Assembly (NCBI GenBank): GCA_038326615.1
Contig: JBBQKF010000001.1
Location: 1-64,000, forward strand
DNA length: 64,000 bases
Reading direction: 5' to 3'
Source: JBBQKF01 sp038326615
GTDB taxonomy: Bacteria > Bacillota > Clostridia > Saccharofermentanales > UBA5734
In this document: positions 1 through 10,854 of the stretch, one piece after another
Numbering within the stretch: position 1 is the first letter of the stretch
How the letters are laid out: the number at the start of each line of letters is the position of its first letter
The notes under the pieces: generated by a model
What the model saw: only the letters and a program-made list of their open reading frames with translations
Database searches by the model: none
What the model was told of the DNA's origin: nothing
Translations under genes and position numbers: made by a program

Positions 1-246
1 TTGCATGTATTAAATTTGATTTATTCTTAGAAATTTTATTCATACATATAGTATACCAGATATCGTCATATTAGTCAATATATAATGAATAAATAGCATA
101 TGCTTATAGTAACAACATACTTCGATATTACCAAGAAAAAGCCACCTTTCATCTCCATTGAAATAGAGAGGATTCCCGGTGGAATTCCTAAAACAAAATA
201 AGTGCTCGGGATACTTTGTCACTAGCAGAGACTCAAGGTTTTTTGT

Positions 247-373
247 ATACTATGCAAATATAAAGAACCGTCAGGCTGACGGGGTTAGTTTGGTAATAAT
301 GCGAACATTAGTTTGTACTTCTCAAGAAGCTCCCACCTCTTATGTGGTGAGAGTAGGTCACGGAGTACTATGA
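247..373 (+). pseudogene. decayed 3' tail of an IS200/IS605-type tnpB
   Basis: The + strand reads a short tail containing A-N-I-K-N, followed about 20 residues later by QEAPTS and VGHGVL. The first resembles the end of the TnpB nuclease region (D-R-D-x-N-A-A-x-N-I); the second is the kind of tail produced when tnpB reads through its right-end hairpin. No upstream zinc ribbon or catalytic motifs are visible, so at most the last 40 or so codons survive. The family assignment rests on motif memory and the hairpin beside it, not on an alignment. A small structured RNA of another kind is the main alternative. Confidence 0.35.
320..360 (+). mobile_element. candidate IS200/IS605 right-end hairpin / omega-RNA scaffold end
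   Basis: A GAAGCTCCCACC segment forms a hairpin: bases 330-336 pair with 344-351 with one bulged T and a 7-base loop, followed by GAGTAGGTCAC. GAAGC-CCC-hairpin-GGG ending in TCAC is the usual look of right ends of IS200/IS605 elements, where the RNA guide of TnpB also ends. There is no tnpA or left end in the window, so this is read as a relic. Confidence 0.4.
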
Positions 374-388
374 AAAAAAGATTTATAT

Positions 389-417
389 GTAAACCCATTT
401 GCCAGAAAGGGATTTAC
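389..417. terminator. hairpin between the IS relic and htrA
   Basis: GTAAACCC (389-396) can pair with GGGATTTAC (409-417) with one bulged A. It lies 12 bases past the htrA stop codon on the minus strand and follows the IS relic on the plus strand, so it could end transcription in either direction. The T-tracts are short or displaced, so strength is uncertain. Confidence 0.4.
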
Positions 418-428
418 CGTTTTGAATA

Positions 429-1841
429 TCAGGATTTAACTGGAACATCCTGCTGAAATATAAGTGTTACAACTGTTTCTTTGCCGTTGCGGTTGATAAG
501 AAGTTTAACGCTATCACCAACTTTATGACTGTCTTTGATTTTACTTAAAGCTTCACTTGTTAAAACATCTTTTCCATCCACTCCAATTATGACATCTTTT
601 TCTTTTATTCCTGCTTTATCTGCTGCACTACCTTTTTCTACAGTAACAATATAAATGCCCACAGGTAAATTATAATATGATGAAAGGTCGGATGTAATAT
701 CTTTAGTTGATATACCCATCTTAATGCGTCCTGTTACGTAACCATTTTTTGTAAGATCATTAACAATTGCTTTAGCTTCGTTAATTGGAATTGCATACCC
801 AAGTCCTTCAATACCAACTGCGCTTGTTTTCGCATTAACTATTCCAATTACTTCTCCATATTGGTTAACAAGTGCACCACCTGAGTTTCCAGGGTTAACT
901 GCTGCATCTGTCTGAATTAATGTCATCGTTGTATTATCTATAGTAACTGTTCTGTTAAGAGCACTGATAACACCAACTGTAAGTGTTCCGTCAAGCGTTC
1001 CAAGAGGATTACCAATCGCTATAGCAAGATCCCCAACCTGCATTTTTGATGAATCACCAAAAACTGCTTGAGTGAGGTTATCTGCATTTACTTTTAGTAC
1101 TGCAAGATCGGTTTTTGCATCAGCCCCTACTACCGTTGCATCATATGTTTTTCCATCAGAAAGTTTTACTGTGATTTTCTTTGCGCCATCAATAACGTGA
1201 TTATTTGTCATAATAAATCCGTCTTTAGTCATCACAATTCCTGATCCAGCACCTTCACGTGCTTGCTGTTGTCCGAATATGTCAGATGAGGTAAGCTGTG
1301 TTCCAATAAAAACAACTGAAGGTCCGACTTTCTTATTGATGTCTGATATTTTCATTACATCTGTTTTTGTGTTATTACTTACTTGCGAAATAAGTTCCGA
1401 ACTTGTTATTGATGAATTTGAATTGTCATCCTTTTTGGCGCCGTAAAAATCCCAAATTGAAAATGAAACAGCACTTGTTATGATGCTTGTAGCTAAAACA
1501 ATGCAAAAAAGCGATATCAGAAGTCTACCCCTTTTCATAATAATTTCACCTGATTTTTCTTTTGACACATTGTTTTCTGAAAAAGAATTAACTGCGGGCT
1601 CTGGAGAAACAAAATTATGTGATTCCATATTCCCTTCGCTTGTTGAAACATCATTCTCATTCTCAGTCTGATTTTCTTCCCTGTCATTGTTAATAGTTTC
1701 ATTATTAGATTCTGCTTCTGCATTAGTTTCCATTTCTGAATTATATTCTACTTCTGAATTACTTTCTACTTCTGAATTACTTTCTACATCTGAATTAGTT
1801 TCTACTTCTGAGTCTTTAGATGAAATTTGATCGTTATTCAT
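429..1841 (-). CDS. membrane-anchored HtrA/DegP-type serine protease with PDZ domain
   Basis: 470-residue trypsin-like protease of the HtrA family, expected to act outside the membrane on misfolded envelope proteins. Residues 1-100 are an acidic Asn/Ser/Glu-rich cytoplasmic tail containing repeats of the type (S/T)NSEVE, encoded by 18-bp units near 1736-1812. One membrane segment lies at about 107-130. The protease domain follows with catalytic His215 (NNHV), Asp245 (TDLAVL) and Ser320 (GNSGGAL), then one PDZ domain at about 370-460. The start has AGGAGG seven bases upstream. It is monocistronic. The acidic tail is unusual in length for the family. A second, shorter paralogue is at 21305-22456. 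Confidence 0.93.
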   Translation of the reverse strand: MNNDQISSKDSEVETNSDVESNSEVESNSEVEYNSEMETNAEAESNNETINNDREENQTENENDVSTSEGNMESHNFVSPEPAVNSFSENNVSKEKSGEIIMKRGRLLISLFCIVLATSIITSAVSFSIWDFYGAKKDDNSNSSITSSELISQVSNNTKTDVMKISDINKKVGPSVVFIGTQLTSSDIFGQQQAREGAGSGIVMTKDGFIMTNNHVIDGAKKITVKLSDGKTYDATVVGADAKTDLAVLKVNADNLTQAVFGDSSKMQVGDLAIAIGNPLGTLDGTLTVGVISALNRTVTIDNTTMTLIQTDAAVNPGNSGGALVNQYGEVIGIVNAKTSAVGIEGLGYAIPINEAKAIVNDLTKNGYVTGRIKMGISTKDITSDLSSYYNLPVGIYIVTVEKGSAADKAGIKEKDVIIGVDGKDVLTSEALSKIKDSHKVGDSVKLLINRNGKETVVTLIFQQDVPVKS

Positions 1842-2094
1842 TTCAATACCTCCTAAATATTATTGCGATTAAAGAAATTTTACTTATGATTATTCTACAT
1901 CAAAAATTTGGCAAAAATAAGTAGTTGAAGCGTAAAATCGTGCCATATTTATGAACAATTGTGGCATTGACAATAATACGATAGCAATCCTGGTAAAAAA
2001 AGGCGTATAATATAAGCACATTCCAAAAACATAGTTGTATGAATGTGTAAAATCAGTTACAATGAAGCGTATAATAATTTTCGGAGGAGCAATA

Positions 2095-2715
2095 ATGGAA
2101 TCAGAAAGACCTCATAACAATAATCAACAAAATCAAGTTAAAAATAACACTGATGGAAATTCTAATAATCCACAACGCAATAACTATAATTACAATAAAA
2201 AAAGGAAGCAAAGGCATTTTGGACCTACAGCACCACCAAATTCTCAAGCTGCACCAAAATCAGAACAAGCTAATACACAGTCACAACAGGTAAATCAACA
2301 ACCGCCTAATAAACAAGGAGGTTTGAATACTACTCCCCAAATAAATTCAAATAGCAATCAACCCCCAAAACCAAGAATTGCCCCACAGCAGCCAGCCCAA
2401 AACAACCAAAGAAACAATCCTAATCAATCTGTAGGGGGTTCTTCACAAAATCGGTTTTCAAATCCACAGGGAAGTAACAAGCAACAGCCTAATGTGGGAA
2501 ATCGTCCTGTACAACAACCACAACAGACACAGCCTTCTTCATCTAATTCTCAACGAAATAATGATCAGAAGATAAATCGCCCTAGTCGTAAATGGGATGA
2601 ACGCATTGTAAAAATTGAAGAAACATATGAAGACATCAAAAAAGACAATGAGCGAATCGAGAAAGAAATATGGCTCGAAATTGCTGAAATTCATAATGCA
2701 AAATTAGATTTATAA
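2095..2715 (+). CDS. Gln/Asn/Pro-rich protein with C-terminal helix, unknown function
   Basis: 206 residues. Residues 1-155 are low complexity, dominated by Q, N, P and S, without any recognisable fold. The last 45 residues are charged and likely helical (RKWDERIVKIEETYEDIKKD...). No signal peptide or membrane segment is seen. The start at 2095 is chosen over an upstream in-frame ATG at 2035 because GGAGG sits 7-8 bases before it. It ends five bases before the decarboxylase-family gene, so the two are probably one transcript. I do not recognise a family; an intrinsically disordered adaptor is one possibility, without direct support. Confidence 0.75.
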   Translation: MESERPHNNNQQNQVKNNTDGNSNNPQRNNYNYNKKRKQRHFGPTAPPNSQAAPKSEQANTQSQQVNQQPPNKQGGLNTTPQINSNSNQPPKPRIAPQQPAQNNQRNNPNQSVGGSSQNRFSNPQGSNKQQPNVGNRPVQQPQQTQPSSSNSQRNNDQKINRPSRKWDERIVKIEETYEDIKKDNERIEKEIWLEIAEIHNAKLDL

Positions 2716-2720
2716 TTATT

Positions 2721-4217
2721 ATGCATATTATACCAATTGATCATACCCCAATAATTAAGATGCTGTCTTCTTGCTTAGAGAAAGAGATAGTGTCTTTTCA
2801 TATGCCAGGTCATACAAATGGAAAGTCATTCCCCACATGGCTTGCTAAAAACGCACTTGCCATAGATACAACCGAACTTGATACAACAGATGATCTTCAT
2901 GACCCAAAAGGGGCAGCAAAAGATGCGTTTACGCTTGCTGCAGATGCATTTGGAGCCAAAGAAACATTTTTCGTAACAACCGGCTCAACCAGTTCTTTGC
3001 ATGCAGCTCTTCTAGCAACAACAAAACCCGGCACAAAAATAATTATGACCAGAAATGTACATAAATCTGTTATGAACGCATGCATTATGTTTGATCTAAT
3101 TCCGATTTTTTCATCCGAGAATGACCTTATTAGTGTCATAGCTGAAAATATAGACGCAAAAATAGTACTTTTAACACGTCCTGATTATTATGGAAATTGC
3201 ATGCCACTGGATGAAATCTCAAAAATAACTCACGAAACCGAGAAATTACTTATTATTGACGAAGCTCATGGGACTCATTTTGCATTTTGCCCTTCATTGC
3301 TTCCTGCAAGTGCATTATCATTAGGTGCAGACATTGTTATTCAAAGTGCACACAAAACAGTTCCTTCACTTACACAGGGGTCTTATATTCATATTTCCAA
3401 AGATGCCGTTTGCAATAACAGAATTACTTCTAGCGCAATAAAAGATGCTTTATCAATTATTTCAACCTCAAGCCCCTCCTTTTTAATTGCAGCAACACTT
3501 GATTATGCTCGAGCATACCTTGCCGAATATGCAAAAGACGATTCAATCAAATTATTTGGACATATTGAATATTTTTATTCATTATTGCTACCGCAGTGGA
3601 AAAACTCGTTTTCAAGAGTTTATAAACCGGGATATTCGTATGACCCTTTCAGAATTGTTATTAACGCTTCTAAAATGAATTTTTCCGCTGGTGAGATAGT
3701 CAGATTTCTTAGTTCACAGGGTATTATCATTGAATTTTATGACACTGACCGTGTTATTTTGATATGTAAATTTGACAATGAAAAAAAAGACTTTATTCTA
3801 CTTGCAAATGCACTCAATGATTTTTACAAACAACATTATTATAATGACACTAATTGTAACAAAACAACTAGTGTTAATGAAAATTGCAATGAAATAAGTA
3901 GCGAAGATACTTATAAGAGTTGGAATGAAAATATTCATAATATTCCAAAACGAATTTACAATCCTTATTGTGCAATGATAATGAAGGACGAATTTTTTAG
4001 TGTTCCATTAAATGAAGCATGCGACAAAATCATTGCTGAAGCTTTAATCCCATATCCGCCGGGTGTGCCGCTCATTTGGCCAGGAGAAATTTTAAGCAGC
4101 GATCTTTTTTACTATATATTTAAGCTTATAAATAACGGAATTTCAATTAAAGGTATCGATTTTATTAATGATGATTTGTTAAATACTAATACTCCATACA
4201 TAAAATGTCTGAAATAG
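2721..4217 (+). CDS. Orn/Lys/Arg decarboxylase-family PLP enzyme
   Basis: 498 residues, fold-type I PLP enzyme of the group-III amino-acid decarboxylase family (SpeA/YaaO-like). Family motifs visible: FHMPGH near residue 26, a TTGSTSSLHA cofactor-phosphate loop near 86-95, DEAHG (Asp180, His183), and SAHKT with the Schiff-base lysine at Lys212. A C-terminal Orn/Lys/Arg-decarboxylase-like part follows and contains IPYPPGVPLIWPGE. The substrate (arginine, lysine or ornithine) cannot be read from sequence. A low-complexity Asn/Thr-rich insertion lies at about 375-405. It follows the Gln/Asn-rich gene by five bases. In many Clostridia this family lies near tmk and holB; here it does not. Confidence 0.88.
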   Translation: MHIIPIDHTPIIKMLSSCLEKEIVSFHMPGHTNGKSFPTWLAKNALAIDTTELDTTDDLHDPKGAAKDAFTLAADAFGAKETFFVTTGSTSSLHAALLATTKPGTKIIMTRNVHKSVMNACIMFDLIPIFSSENDLISVIAENIDAKIVLLTRPDYYGNCMPLDEISKITHETEKLLIIDEAHGTHFAFCPSLLPASALSLGADIVIQSAHKTVPSLTQGSYIHISKDAVCNNRITSSAIKDALSIISTSSPSFLIAATLDYARAYLAEYAKDDSIKLFGHIEYFYSLLLPQWKNSFSRVYKPGYSYDPFRIVINASKMNFSAGEIVRFLSSQGIIIEFYDTDRVILICKFDNEKKDFILLANALNDFYKQHYYNDTNCNKTTSVNENCNEISSEDTYKSWNENIHNIPKRIYNPYCAMIMKDEFFSVPLNEACDKIIAEALIPYPPGVPLIWPGEILSSDLFYYIFKLINNGISIKGIDFINDDLLNTNTPYIKCLK

Positions 4218-4368
4218 TAGGTTTTCGTCGTTAAAAGTAGCTTTTTAGTGAGTTTCAGAATACTAATTTTTACTGTAAACTTTGATTATTATCAATGATT
4301 TTTTCTGCTTGTATTTTACTAAATACTTCGCGTAGAAAAGATTTGTGAAAGGAATCAAATGTGAATAT

Positions 4369-5355
4369 ATGATTAATGTTCTGTTTCTTGACAAAGATGA
4401 TTTATATTGTAAGTCTGTATGTGCGAAATTGAATTCACAACAAGACAAAGACTACTTGAATTTTTATGATTATGAAGCTTATGTTAAGAGGTTTGTTCAG
4501 TTAAAATCTGATTTATCAGAAACAAACTCTGACAATGAAATTGAGTGCCCCCTCAATTACACCGACCTAACCAATTCGAACATTGATTGGGACGATACAA
4601 TAGTGATATATAATCCAATGCAATACCAAATGCCAGATAATATTTCATTTACAATTTTGCTTTGCGATGTGAAACCCAATAACAGTGAAATTTCAAACTG
4701 TCTTTTTAAGTTTGAATCAGTAAAATCAATGCTATCTTTTCTCTTAGGTTTTGTTGCTGAGCACCCGCAACTTTTAAAAAACACACAGGAAAACAATCTT
4801 GCGTGTATATCAGGAACAGCTTGTCCAAGCCTTGCTCAGGAAGAAATGTTAAAGTTTCGCAAGGAAAAACTTTCCGAGGGCTACAAGGTAATTACTATTG
4901 ATATCTGTCCACCATATTTTTGTGAATATTTTCCATCAAAAACAACAGGATTTAATTTATCTGATGCTCTTTTAAGGGTCATGGCCGATGATTTAAATGC
5001 TGAAGAAATTGGACTATTCCTTTCACTTAAGCCAGATGGCTCTATGCAGTTCAATCCAATTGAACGTTCAGATGATTTTTATGAGTGTACTCCAGATAAC
5101 TACAGACGATTTGTTGAAATAATACGTAAATGGATAAAACATAGTAATAATAATTATTATGTAATAATTTTCTGTTATGCAGTCCCCTTCTCTTATATTT
5201 ATTCTATTGCGGTCCTTTGTGACAAGTTTATACTTTTGAATCAAGAAAATGATCCGGTAAGAACTAAATTGTTTATAAAGGAGCTTAATTTTCTTTTATC
5301 AAACCTCCCGTCATCCTGCAAAGTTACTGAAAGGCTTCTTAGCTGCAATAAATAA
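4369..5355 (+). CDS. TadZ/CpaE-like protein, degenerate ATPase
   Basis: 328 residues from the ATG at 4369; an in-frame GTG at 4345 is an alternative start, and neither has an ideal ribosome-binding site. The N-terminus (MINVLFLDKDD) looks like the receiver-like domain of TadZ/CpaE, and the second half follows a ParA/MinD-like pattern. However, the position of the P-loop reads ISGTACPSLAQEE (about 147-159), without the Gly-Lys-Thr of a Walker A motif, so ATP binding is doubtful. Assignment relies on its place immediately upstream of tadA and on fold-like pattern, not on strong motifs. Its likely role is polar or membrane placement of the Tad machine. Confidence 0.55.
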   Translation: MINVLFLDKDDLYCKSVCAKLNSQQDKDYLNFYDYEAYVKRFVQLKSDLSETNSDNEIECPLNYTDLTNSNIDWDDTIVIYNPMQYQMPDNISFTILLCDVKPNNSEISNCLFKFESVKSMLSFLLGFVAEHPQLLKNTQENNLACISGTACPSLAQEEMLKFRKEKLSEGYKVITIDICPPYFCEYFPSKTTGFNLSDALLRVMADDLNAEEIGLFLSLKPDGSMQFNPIERSDDFYECTPDNYRRFVEIIRKWIKHSNNNYYVIIFCYAVPFSYIYSIAVLCDKFILLNQENDPVRTKLFIKELNFLLSNLPSSCKVTERLLSCNK

Positions 5356-5476
5356 TTTATTAGCAAGTGGGAAGATGGAAGGAGAGTAAATCAAATTAAC
5401 AGGAAGGTTTATCTGGATATAAGAAGATAAGTAGAAAAAGAGAATAGAAAAAAAGAGAAAAGGAAAGGAGAAATCC

Positions 5477-6592
5477 ATGATATTGTCAGATTTAGATTTT
5501 ATACAGATTAATGATGCAATTTCAGGTAACCTTACAGGATCATCAGATGTTGATGATTATGAATTCAGGAAAATAATTACACGATCAGTCTTAAGTACTT
5601 TTAACGGTTCAAGGTTTTCTCTTAAAGAAAAACACGAGATTGTTGAATATCTTTTTAGAAGAATACGTGGGTTTGATGTGATTCAACCATTAATGGACGA
5701 TGAAGCTGTAACCGAAATTATGGTTAACGGACCTGATTTGATATTTTACGAAAAGTTCGGGAATCTTTTCAAATTTAGTGAAACATTTGAGAATCGAAAA
5801 CGATTAACTGATGTTATTATGAGGTTTTTCGCAAAAGAAAACAGAAATATTTGTGAAAGTGAACCAATTGCTGATGTAAGACTTGAAGATGGATCAAGAG
5901 CCAATGCAGTTTTATATCCTGTTGCTCCAGATGGACCAATCTTGACTATTAGAAAATTTTCAGGCATCAAACCGGATATGAACGAGCTACTAAAGATTAA
6001 TTTTCTAACTCAAAAACAAGCATCTTATTTAATTGAGGCTGTTAAATCTAAAAAAAACATTTTTATTTCAGGCGGTACCGGAACCGGTAAAACAACATTT
6101 TTGAATGTCTTGTCCTGCTATATTCCATCCCAAGAAAGAATTGTTACAATTGAAGATTCGTCAGAATTGAAGCTGCAAAATTCACCGAATCTTGTACGTC
6201 TAGAAGCAAGAGCTGTTGCACCTGATGGCACTGGAGAAATTACAATTTCAGACCTTATCAGATGTGCTTTAAGGATGAGACCCGACAGGATCATTGTAGG
6301 AGAGGTCCGAGGAAGTGAAGCTGTTGATATGTTGTGGGCTATGAACACGGGGCATCAAGGCTCCCTTAGCACCGGACACAGCAACTCCGCTTTAGATATG
6401 ATATCACGTCTCTGCATGATGGTTCAAAAGGAGTCTTCACTGCCTGTAAATGTAATTAACACTCTAATTGCATCAGCTGTAAATATTATTGTACATTTAG
6501 TAAGATTGCCCGATGGTGGGAGATGCATCGAAAAAATAATTGAAATTAAAAATCATAATAAGGAGGAATTTGAAATTGAAGAAGTTTCATAG
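5477..6592 (+). CDS. tadA: TadA/CpaF-type secretion ATPase
   Basis: 371 residues, hexameric motor ATPase of the type II/IV secretion family that drives pilus assembly from the cytoplasmic face. Walker A GGTGTGKT at 199-206, Asp box EDSSEL at 226-231, Walker B IIVGEV at 272-277 and His box TGHQGSLSTGHSN at 291-303 are all intact. Length fits CpaF without long N-terminal extension. A purine-rich 120-base leader precedes it and GGAG lies seven bases before the start. The 3' end overlaps the next gene by 17 bases, implying translational coupling to its membrane partners. Confidence 0.93.
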   Translation: MILSDLDFIQINDAISGNLTGSSDVDDYEFRKIITRSVLSTFNGSRFSLKEKHEIVEYLFRRIRGFDVIQPLMDDEAVTEIMVNGPDLIFYEKFGNLFKFSETFENRKRLTDVIMRFFAKENRNICESEPIADVRLEDGSRANAVLYPVAPDGPILTIRKFSGIKPDMNELLKINFLTQKQASYLIEAVKSKKNIFISGGTGTGKTTFLNVLSCYIPSQERIVTIEDSSELKLQNSPNLVRLEARAVAPDGTGEITISDLIRCALRMRPDRIIVGEVRGSEAVDMLWAMNTGHQGSLSTGHSNSALDMISRLCMMVQKESSLPVNVINTLIASAVNIIVHLVRLPDGGRCIEKIIEIKNHNKEEFEIEEVS

Positions 6593-8114
6593 AAATTTTG
6601 CAATCTATCTGATAATAGTATTCATTCTATATTTACTTTCTTTGCCGTTCATTATGAACACTTTTTTAAGGATTGCTGTTATAATCCCATTATCATTCCT
6701 ACCATATATGACAGTCAGACTTCACTTAATATCTAAAGACACTTTGTATGCAAGAGAACAGCTTAAAAGTTTTCTGGAAAATTTATGTACAAAAGTCTCC
6801 TCTGGAAAAGCTTTGGAATCAGTATTTCTTGAATCGAGAGCTTATCTCACCAATATATATGGAGGTAATTCAGTAATATGCAAAGCACTAAAAGGATTTG
6901 AGGATCAAATTTCAGCTGGAATTCCATTTGACGAAGCAATTTTACCAATTGCAAAACAAATTTCATGTCCAGAGGCTGCACCTCTTTTTTATACAATTGC
7001 TAATACAAGACATCTTGGAAATAGAATTTTAAATGTATTAAGACAAAGTCTTGTTATGGTTACAGAATTATTAATTGTAACAAAGGACATATCTTCTGAT
7101 GTATCTCAAAAAAGACTTGAAAGTACAATTATGTCTGCAATGCCTTTTGCAGTTTTATGGAGTTTAGAACTCTCTTCAAAATCGTATCTTAAACCTGCAT
7201 TTAGTAATCCACTTGGCAATTTCCTTATGGGTTTTGCTTTTATATTTGCAATTTGTGGGTTTTGTCTTGGAAATTATATAATTTCTCAGTCTGTATATAG
7301 GAAGGTAAACAGAAATTCAAGTGCATCAAAATCATCATTTTCTAGCCTTTTTTCGGAAATATTTTGTAAATGGATCAAGACAATTTCATTATTTCTAAAT
7401 GTTTTAACTAGGATTTCCAGGATATGTCCGCAGTCATATATTCTTCCACTTAAAAGAACACTTACCTATTTAAATCCATCAAAATCAAATGTCATAGAGG
7501 AATATTTATTTATAAAATTATCAATATTTATAATGTCTTTTGCAGGATATCTAATTTTGAGAATATTTATTGAAATCCCGGTTTCCTATTTTCTTATCGT
7601 TTCTTTTGGAACACTGTTTTTACAGGATTTTGATACAAATAACAAAATAAGTAGAAATAAAATTCTAATGATGCAGGACTTCCCAACATTTGTAGGATTA
7701 TTATCTACTCTTTTAGGAAATGGAATTGTTTTATCAAAGGCATTAGTACTATGTATTGATACTTTTAAAAATTCGTCCGCTCCTTTTTTGTCAGAACTTG
7801 CATATCTCAGAGGGTCGATGTCTTCCGGCAAACCTTCATATGAAGCTCTTGAAGCTTTCGCGGATCGTTGTCCAATTGCAGAAGTTTCATGTGCACTTTT
7901 GTTATCTGCACAATATGATAGAACTGGTAGTCCAGAAAACTTGAACTTGTTAAAATTACAAACCACAGCATGCTGGTCTCAAAGCAAAATTGCTGCCCGT
8001 AAAGAACTTGAAGAATCATCAGTTAAGCTACTTATTCCAATGATGATGCAACTAGTTTGTGTAATTCTTATTACTATTGTTCCTTCTGTTTTTTCAATGA
8101 AACTCCTCTCATAA
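6576..8114 (+). CDS. TadB-TadC fused inner-membrane platform protein
   Basis: About 512 residues with two type II secretion F-like segments. The first (roughly 60-195) and the second (roughly 360-500) each lie between membrane helices; in most Tad loci these are two genes, tadB and tadC. Hydrophobic helices are near the N-terminus, about 215-240, 320-355 and at the C-terminus. The start is placed at TTG 6576 because AGGAGG (6561-6566) lies nine bases before it, inside the end of tadA. An in-frame ATG at 6540 lacks such a site. It should form the platform on which TadA acts. Confidence 0.8.
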   Translation: MKKFHRNFAIYLIIVFILYLLSLPFIMNTFLRIAVIIPLSFLPYMTVRLHLISKDTLYAREQLKSFLENLCTKVSSGKALESVFLESRAYLTNIYGGNSVICKALKGFEDQISAGIPFDEAILPIAKQISCPEAAPLFYTIANTRHLGNRILNVLRQSLVMVTELLIVTKDISSDVSQKRLESTIMSAMPFAVLWSLELSSKSYLKPAFSNPLGNFLMGFAFIFAICGFCLGNYIISQSVYRKVNRNSSASKSSFSSLFSEIFCKWIKTISLFLNVLTRISRICPQSYILPLKRTLTYLNPSKSNVIEEYLFIKLSIFIMSFAGYLILRIFIEIPVSYFLIVSFGTLFLQDFDTNNKISRNKILMMQDFPTFVGLLSTLLGNGIVLSKALVLCIDTFKNSSAPFLSELAYLRGSMSSGKPSYEALEAFADRCPIAEVSCALLLSAQYDRTGSPENLNLLKLQTTACWSQSKIAARKELEESSVKLLIPMMMQLVCVILITIVPSVFSMKLLS

Positions 8115-8187
8115 GAATTTTTCATTTCAAACACTTGTTTTTGAAAGGAAATATATACAAATATTTATTTGAAAGGAAGGTAAATCA

Positions 8188-8406
8188 ATGATAAATCTAA
8201 AATCTTCTGGCAATGCCAAGGCAAGGTTTATAAGAAAGAAAAATCGCAAAGGATTTGGCACTGTTGAAATTGTATTGATAATTGCTGTTCTTATTAGCCT
8301 CGCGTTACTTTTTAGAACAGCAATAACTGCATATGCAACTGATTTAATAACGTCGGTTTTTGGTGATCAAAGTGTGTTGTCATCAAGCGACAAAGGGGAT
8401 GAATAA
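8188..8406 (+). CDS. Flp-type small pilin-like protein
   Basis: 72 residues: a basic leader, then KGFGTVEIVLIIAVLISLAL. A glycine followed by a hydrophobic helix with Glu at position 5 after it (G/FGTVE) is the prepilin-type pattern, and the size matches Flp1-like pilins. AAAGGAAGG precedes the start by seven bases. It sits directly after the platform gene and three bases before the FHA gene. A prepilin peptidase is needed for processing but none is in the window. Confidence 0.78.
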   Translation: MINLKSSGNAKARFIRKKNRKGFGTVEIVLIIAVLISLALLFRTAITAYATDLITSVFGDQSVLSSSDKGDE

Positions 8407-8408
8407 TA

Positions 8409-10079
<1,671 letters not shown>

Positions 10080-10226
10080 AAATTTTTTTACATTACAAAA
10101 ATAATGTTTATCAATTGTCATTGACTAGATTTTGTTACCCTTTAACACAAGGATTTATAGTTAATCTATCCCAATTTATAATAGAATTAGTAGATCAATT
10201 AAGCTATTATAGACGCTATAACATCC

Positions 10227-10730
10227 TTAAATTTCTATGATAACTAGGCTGTTGCTTTCGAGTGATTTCTTTACATCTATTGCCCTTTGATTTGAGGATC
10301 CGCGAAATCTTAGGTTCATTGATCTTTGTGTAATCTCAAATCTCCCATCAATCAGGACATCAATTGATTCTAAAAGATCCTTCCATCCAATTCTTGTTTC
10401 TGATTGCTCAATTATTTCTTCCCATGTGTATCCCGTAAAACAAATGATATTTAGTTTTGTTCTATTTCTAATTTCGGTTGCTATTTGGGACATTTCCTCT
10501 GCTTGCATAAATGGTTCACCACCACTGAATGTAACTCCATCAAGCAAAGGATCAGCCATTATCTCATTTATAATATTGTCCGGTGACATATCTTCACCTT
10601 CGATAAATGAGTGGCTATCTGGATTATGGCAGCCAAAACAATTATGAGGACAGCCCTGAGTGAAAATTGTATATCTAAATCCAGGTCCATCAGTTATTGA
10701 ATTTTTAACGATGCCTGCAATACGAATCAT
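10227..10730 (-). CDS. nrdG: anaerobic ribonucleotide reductase activating protein
   Basis: 167-residue radical SAM activase that makes the glycyl radical on NrdD. The cluster-binding cysteines are Cys27, Cys31 and Cys34 (CPHNCFGC), followed by FSGGEPF, the S-adenosylmethionine-binding GGE motif. Length is typical. It lies 124 bases downstream of nrdD on the same strand and is probably co-transcribed. It converges with the Tad locus, and the 147-base gap between them shows no clear terminator. Confidence 0.96.
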   Translation of the reverse strand: MIRIAGIVKNSITDGPGFRYTIFTQGCPHNCFGCHNPDSHSFIEGEDMSPDNIINEIMADPLLDGVTFSGGEPFMQAEEMSQIATEIRNRTKLNIICFTGYTWEEIIEQSETRIGWKDLLESIDVLIDGRFEITQRSMNLRFRGSSNQRAIDVKKSLESNSLVIIEI

Positions 10731-10854
10731 TCTAATATCACCTACTTATAATATTAATAAAGTCTGTTCTGAATTTTTCTTAAAAATTATTTGCATTAAA
10801 AATTAGGTACAATTATATAAAAGCAATTTTAAACCGTGAGCACAATGAATTTTC

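Noticed and set aside
247..388. 6S RNA or 5S rRNA fragment
   Set aside because: The GAGAGTAGGTCAC segment recalls the end of 5S rRNA and the hairpin recalls 6S RNA, but no partner strand for a closing stem is found upstream and no CCGAAC loop is present. The IS200/IS605 end explains more.
1967..2011. Promoter of the Gln/Asn-rich gene (TTGACA with TATAAT)
   Set aside because: Both hexamers are present but 33 bases apart, far from the usual 17.
7586..7966. 126-residue open frame opposite the TadC half
   Set aside because: Antisense to a well-supported gene with no start signal.
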